Positions 10,440 to 11,873 of a stretch of 11,873 nt of DNA are shown here, piece by piece (positions within the stretch are counted from its first letter, which is position 1; each line of letters begins with the position of its first letter). The notes beneath the pieces were generated by a model that was not told the DNA's origin, ran no database searches, and saw only the letters and a list, made by a program, of their open reading frames with translations. Made by a program: the position numbers and the translations under genes. Origin of the DNA: Acephala macrosclerotiorum (Eukaryota; Ascomycota; Leotiomycetes; Helotiales; Mollisiaceae); NCBI GenBank assembly GCA_014904845.1, contig MU119949.1:1-11873 (forward strand), written 5' to 3'.

Positions 10440-10795
10440 TATTATATAAATTAATAAAATTTTAAAATAAATTTTAATTTTAATTTAAAATTAAAAATAA
10501 AATTAAATTATTAAATAAAAAATTCTCGTTTATTATTAATTCGTTTAACGAATTATTAAATATTTTTTTTAAAATAAAATAAAAATTTATTAATAATATT
10601 TTTATATAATTTTAATATATATTATTAAATTATTTTATTTATTATATATATTAAATTTGAAATTTAATTTAAAATTTTAAAAAATTAAAATAATATCGAA
10701 AAACGAATTATAAAATTATTATATTAAAAATATTAATATTTAATTTATATAATTATATTATTTAAATATAAATAAATAAATAATAATATACTCTC
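10440..10795. other. AT-rich DNA between repeat and junction
   Basis: No gene is visible. A near-perfect palindrome with 9-base arms (TAATTCGTT at 10,537-10,545 and AACGAATTA at 10,547-10,555, one-base centre) is the only notable structure. The motif TTAACGAATTA also occurs near 9028 in the spacer, but the surrounding sequences do not align well, so I do not extend the 1-kb repeat into this segment. Confidence 0.5.
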
Positions 10796-10880
10796 GTAAA
10801 TTTTAAACCAAAATATAAATTGATTAGTTTATAATTAAATTCCGAAGTAATAAAAGGTTTTTTATTTAAGTAGAATTTTG
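10796..10880. other. Sharp junction from AT-rich tract to normal DNA
   Basis: Composition changes from a few percent GC to roughly 45% within less than 100 bases. Non-CpG C and G first become regular at CTCTCG (10,791-10,796), then ACCAAAA and CCGAAG, and are fully normal by GACAGAGATAGG (about 10,880). This marks the outer limit of the mutated tract, presumably where duplicated sequence ends and unique DNA begins, allowing for a short spill-over zone. Confidence 0.75.
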
Positions 10881-11873
10881 ACAGAGATAGGATTTGGCAC
10901 GGGATCTCAGTTAATACCAGCGGACCACTAGGAACATGTCCAAAATATTAACACCAATAGCAGCCTCTTAGAATACTAAATAAGTGGGTCTAAGAACACG
11001 AAAATTCACGGCTGCAAACGGCTGCGCGCGGCATTTATACAGCCACACTTAATTTATAAGTCGCAACCACAGATTAAAAAAATCTTCTATTAATTTTTTC
11101 GTCTCATTTCATGTACATCCCATACCATTCACCGCAAATGGGATAATGGCCAGATCGCAGAATCAGAATTCAGCAGTCCTTAACCGCTTTCGGACATTTG
11201 CACCCTGGCTGCTTCGGCGGTTCGGTACTGGACTGACATAAGCAGATATTAACTGCCAGTCCACGTCGAGATTGAAGCTGTGTGCTTCCTCTCCGCTACC
11301 TCGCATTCGCGGGCTAATAACAAGCTAATATACGTGCTCCTATCGCATGTGTTGATTTGCGATGGAAATGCAAGTATTGGGATACAAGTTACGAGCTCGG
11401 ATTAGCATGATACCTGGAAGAGCTGAATGGATGCGGGGTGGTGGGGAGAAAGTTCTTGGTACCGCCGAATTCCCCTCTCACGATGCTGAGACATTTGGCT
11501 TCATTGTTGATGACGCACACATATTGCTGAGCCATGATGCTCGCCTTGAATATTTTGGTTGCATTTTCAAATTTTCGTAGTGAGGGCTCAAGCAGGTGTC
11601 GCCCGCCAAGCTTTGAGCTACAGTGCCACGTCAAGAGTCTGAGCCATAAGCGAAAACCCCACCAAAAATAGCCATTTTGCCTCTTTTTCTAAGACTAATA
11701 TCTTTAGAACCACAACATGTGTAGACATAATAATTGCATTATTAAATAGGCTTTAAAAAGTTGTTTCTCATCTCTAATTAGGTTTTTAGAGTGTGAGCAT
11801 AGCGCTCGCATGCCGAGCGATCGAATAAGAAGTGTCTAAAATAACCGAAAAACGGCCGATTTAACGTGTAAAA
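10881..11873. other. Normal-composition flank without a recognised gene
   Basis: This kilobase is about 40-50% GC with an ordinary mix of dinucleotides, including many CpA and TpG, so it escaped the decay. All frames are interrupted. The longest frames are 72 codons on the plus strand (ATG at 11,362, TAG ending at 11,580) and 81 codons on the minus strand (11,634 down to 11,389). They overlap, so at most one is likely real, and neither translation resembles a family I recognise. Two small inverted repeats are present: ATCCCAT 11,117-11,123 with ATGGGAT 11,138-11,144, and TGGACTG 11,229-11,235 with CAGTCCA 11,257-11,263. The segment could be intergenic DNA, an untranslated region, a gene with introns cut by the window end, or the edge of another mobile element. 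Confidence 0.6.
11803..11819. repeat. GC-rich 6-bp stem hairpin
   Basis: CGCTCG (11,803-11,808) and CGAGCG (11,814-11,819) are exact inverted repeats around a five-base CATGC loop. The six-base G and C stem stands out in this AT-leaning part of the flank. CTAA follows at 11,836-11,839, 16 bases after the stem. A hairpin shortly before CTRR is a feature of Helitron 3' ends, but spacing and context are too loose to call one. No T-run follows, so it does not look like an intrinsic terminator. Confidence 0.5.

Larger units (their letters stand above)
1..10795. other. Extremely AT-rich, RIP-like mutated tract
   Basis: This block is almost entirely A and T. Sampled rows run at about 5-10% GC, and the first 120 bases contain one C and no G. 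Residual C and G are strongly paired as CpG: in 1261-1440 there are 9 C and 8 G, and 8 of each form CpG. Because C and G are lost alike on the given strand, both DNA strands have been subject to C-to-T change outside CpG. In filamentous ascomycetes this is the expected end state of repeat-induced point mutation, which prefers CpA and turns duplicated DNA into AT-rich heterochromatin. No reading frame of gene length survives. The neighbouring DNA after about 10,880 is normal, so this is a local AT-rich isochore, not genome-wide composition. The RIP assignment is inferred. Other two-strand cytosine deamination is possible, and an assembly error at the edge cannot be excluded. Confidence 0.8.

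Noticed and set aside
1..10795. Mitochondrial or apicomplexan-type AT-rich genome
   Set aside because: The adjoining kilobase has normal GC, no mitochondrial genes or tRNAs are seen, and the residual C and G are concentrated in CpG, which uniform AT bias would not produce.
1..10795. Bisulfite- or enzyme-converted sequencing artefact (C remaining only in CpG)
   Set aside because: Conversion chemistry removes C from one strand and leaves G intact. Here C and G are depleted alike, and the flank from 10,880 is unconverted.
11009..11025. Direct CGGCTGC heptamer pair
   Set aside because: It is too short and isolated to treat as a repeat element or operator.
11362..11580. 72-codon plus-strand ORF with a reasonable start context (G at -3 and G at +4)
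   Set aside because: It is short, lies opposite a longer antisense frame, shows no recognisable motif, and follows an in-frame TGA nine bases upstream. In ~45% GC DNA such a frame is expected by chance. It could be one exon of a spliced gene, but I see no convincing intron borders.
11389..11634. 81-codon minus-strand ORF
   Set aside because: It overlaps the plus-strand frame almost entirely, has no recognisable domain, signal peptide or membrane segment, and has no supporting context.

Overview
The window looks like a nuclear segment of a filamentous ascomycete fungus, split into two unlike parts. Positions 1 to about 10,795 are extremely AT-rich: GC is about 5-10% in the rows I counted, and the first 120 bases hold one C and no G. 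Most remaining C and G sit together as CpG. In 1261-1440, for example, I count 9 C and 8 G, which form 8 CpG dinucleotides. This two-strand loss of C outside CpG is what saturated repeat-induced point mutation (RIP) would leave. The right-hand 1 kb (about 10,880-11,873) has ordinary composition, roughly 40-50% GC. That argues against an organism or organelle that is AT-rich throughout. The fungal assignment is inferred from composition, not from a recognised gene.

Layout: 1-1440 is featureless AT-rich DNA. 1441-1570 is a small pocket that kept non-CpG cytosines and a TATA-like palindrome. 1571-7324 is more AT-rich DNA with a two-unit 66-bp tandem repeat and an (ATT)13 microsatellite. 7325-7745 is a CpG-dense fossil stretch. 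7871-8890 and 9430-10439 are two diverged direct copies of a ~1 kb repeat, each with a central palindrome and an 81/91-bp tandem duplication. A CpG-poor spacer lies between them. 10,440-10,795 is AT-rich again, followed by a junction less than 100 bp wide into the normal-composition flank.

The clearest biological signal is the repeat pair. Over the last ~130 bp of alignment, the left copy differs from the right by 20 transitions, all C to T or G to A going from right copy to left, plus about four A/T differences. The right copy, nearer the GC-normal flank, is an earlier stage of the same decay. CpG sites that were lost became TpA, with both strands converted.

I found no convincing protein-coding gene, tRNA, rRNA or CRISPR array. 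The only ORFs of note are two overlapping antisense frames of 72 and 81 codons in the right flank; neither resembles a family I know. The window is best read as a decayed transposon-rich heterochromatic tract ending at a unique-sequence flank. I see no undescribed gene system. The items worth checking are the CpG-sparing decay pattern and the repeat pair that records it.
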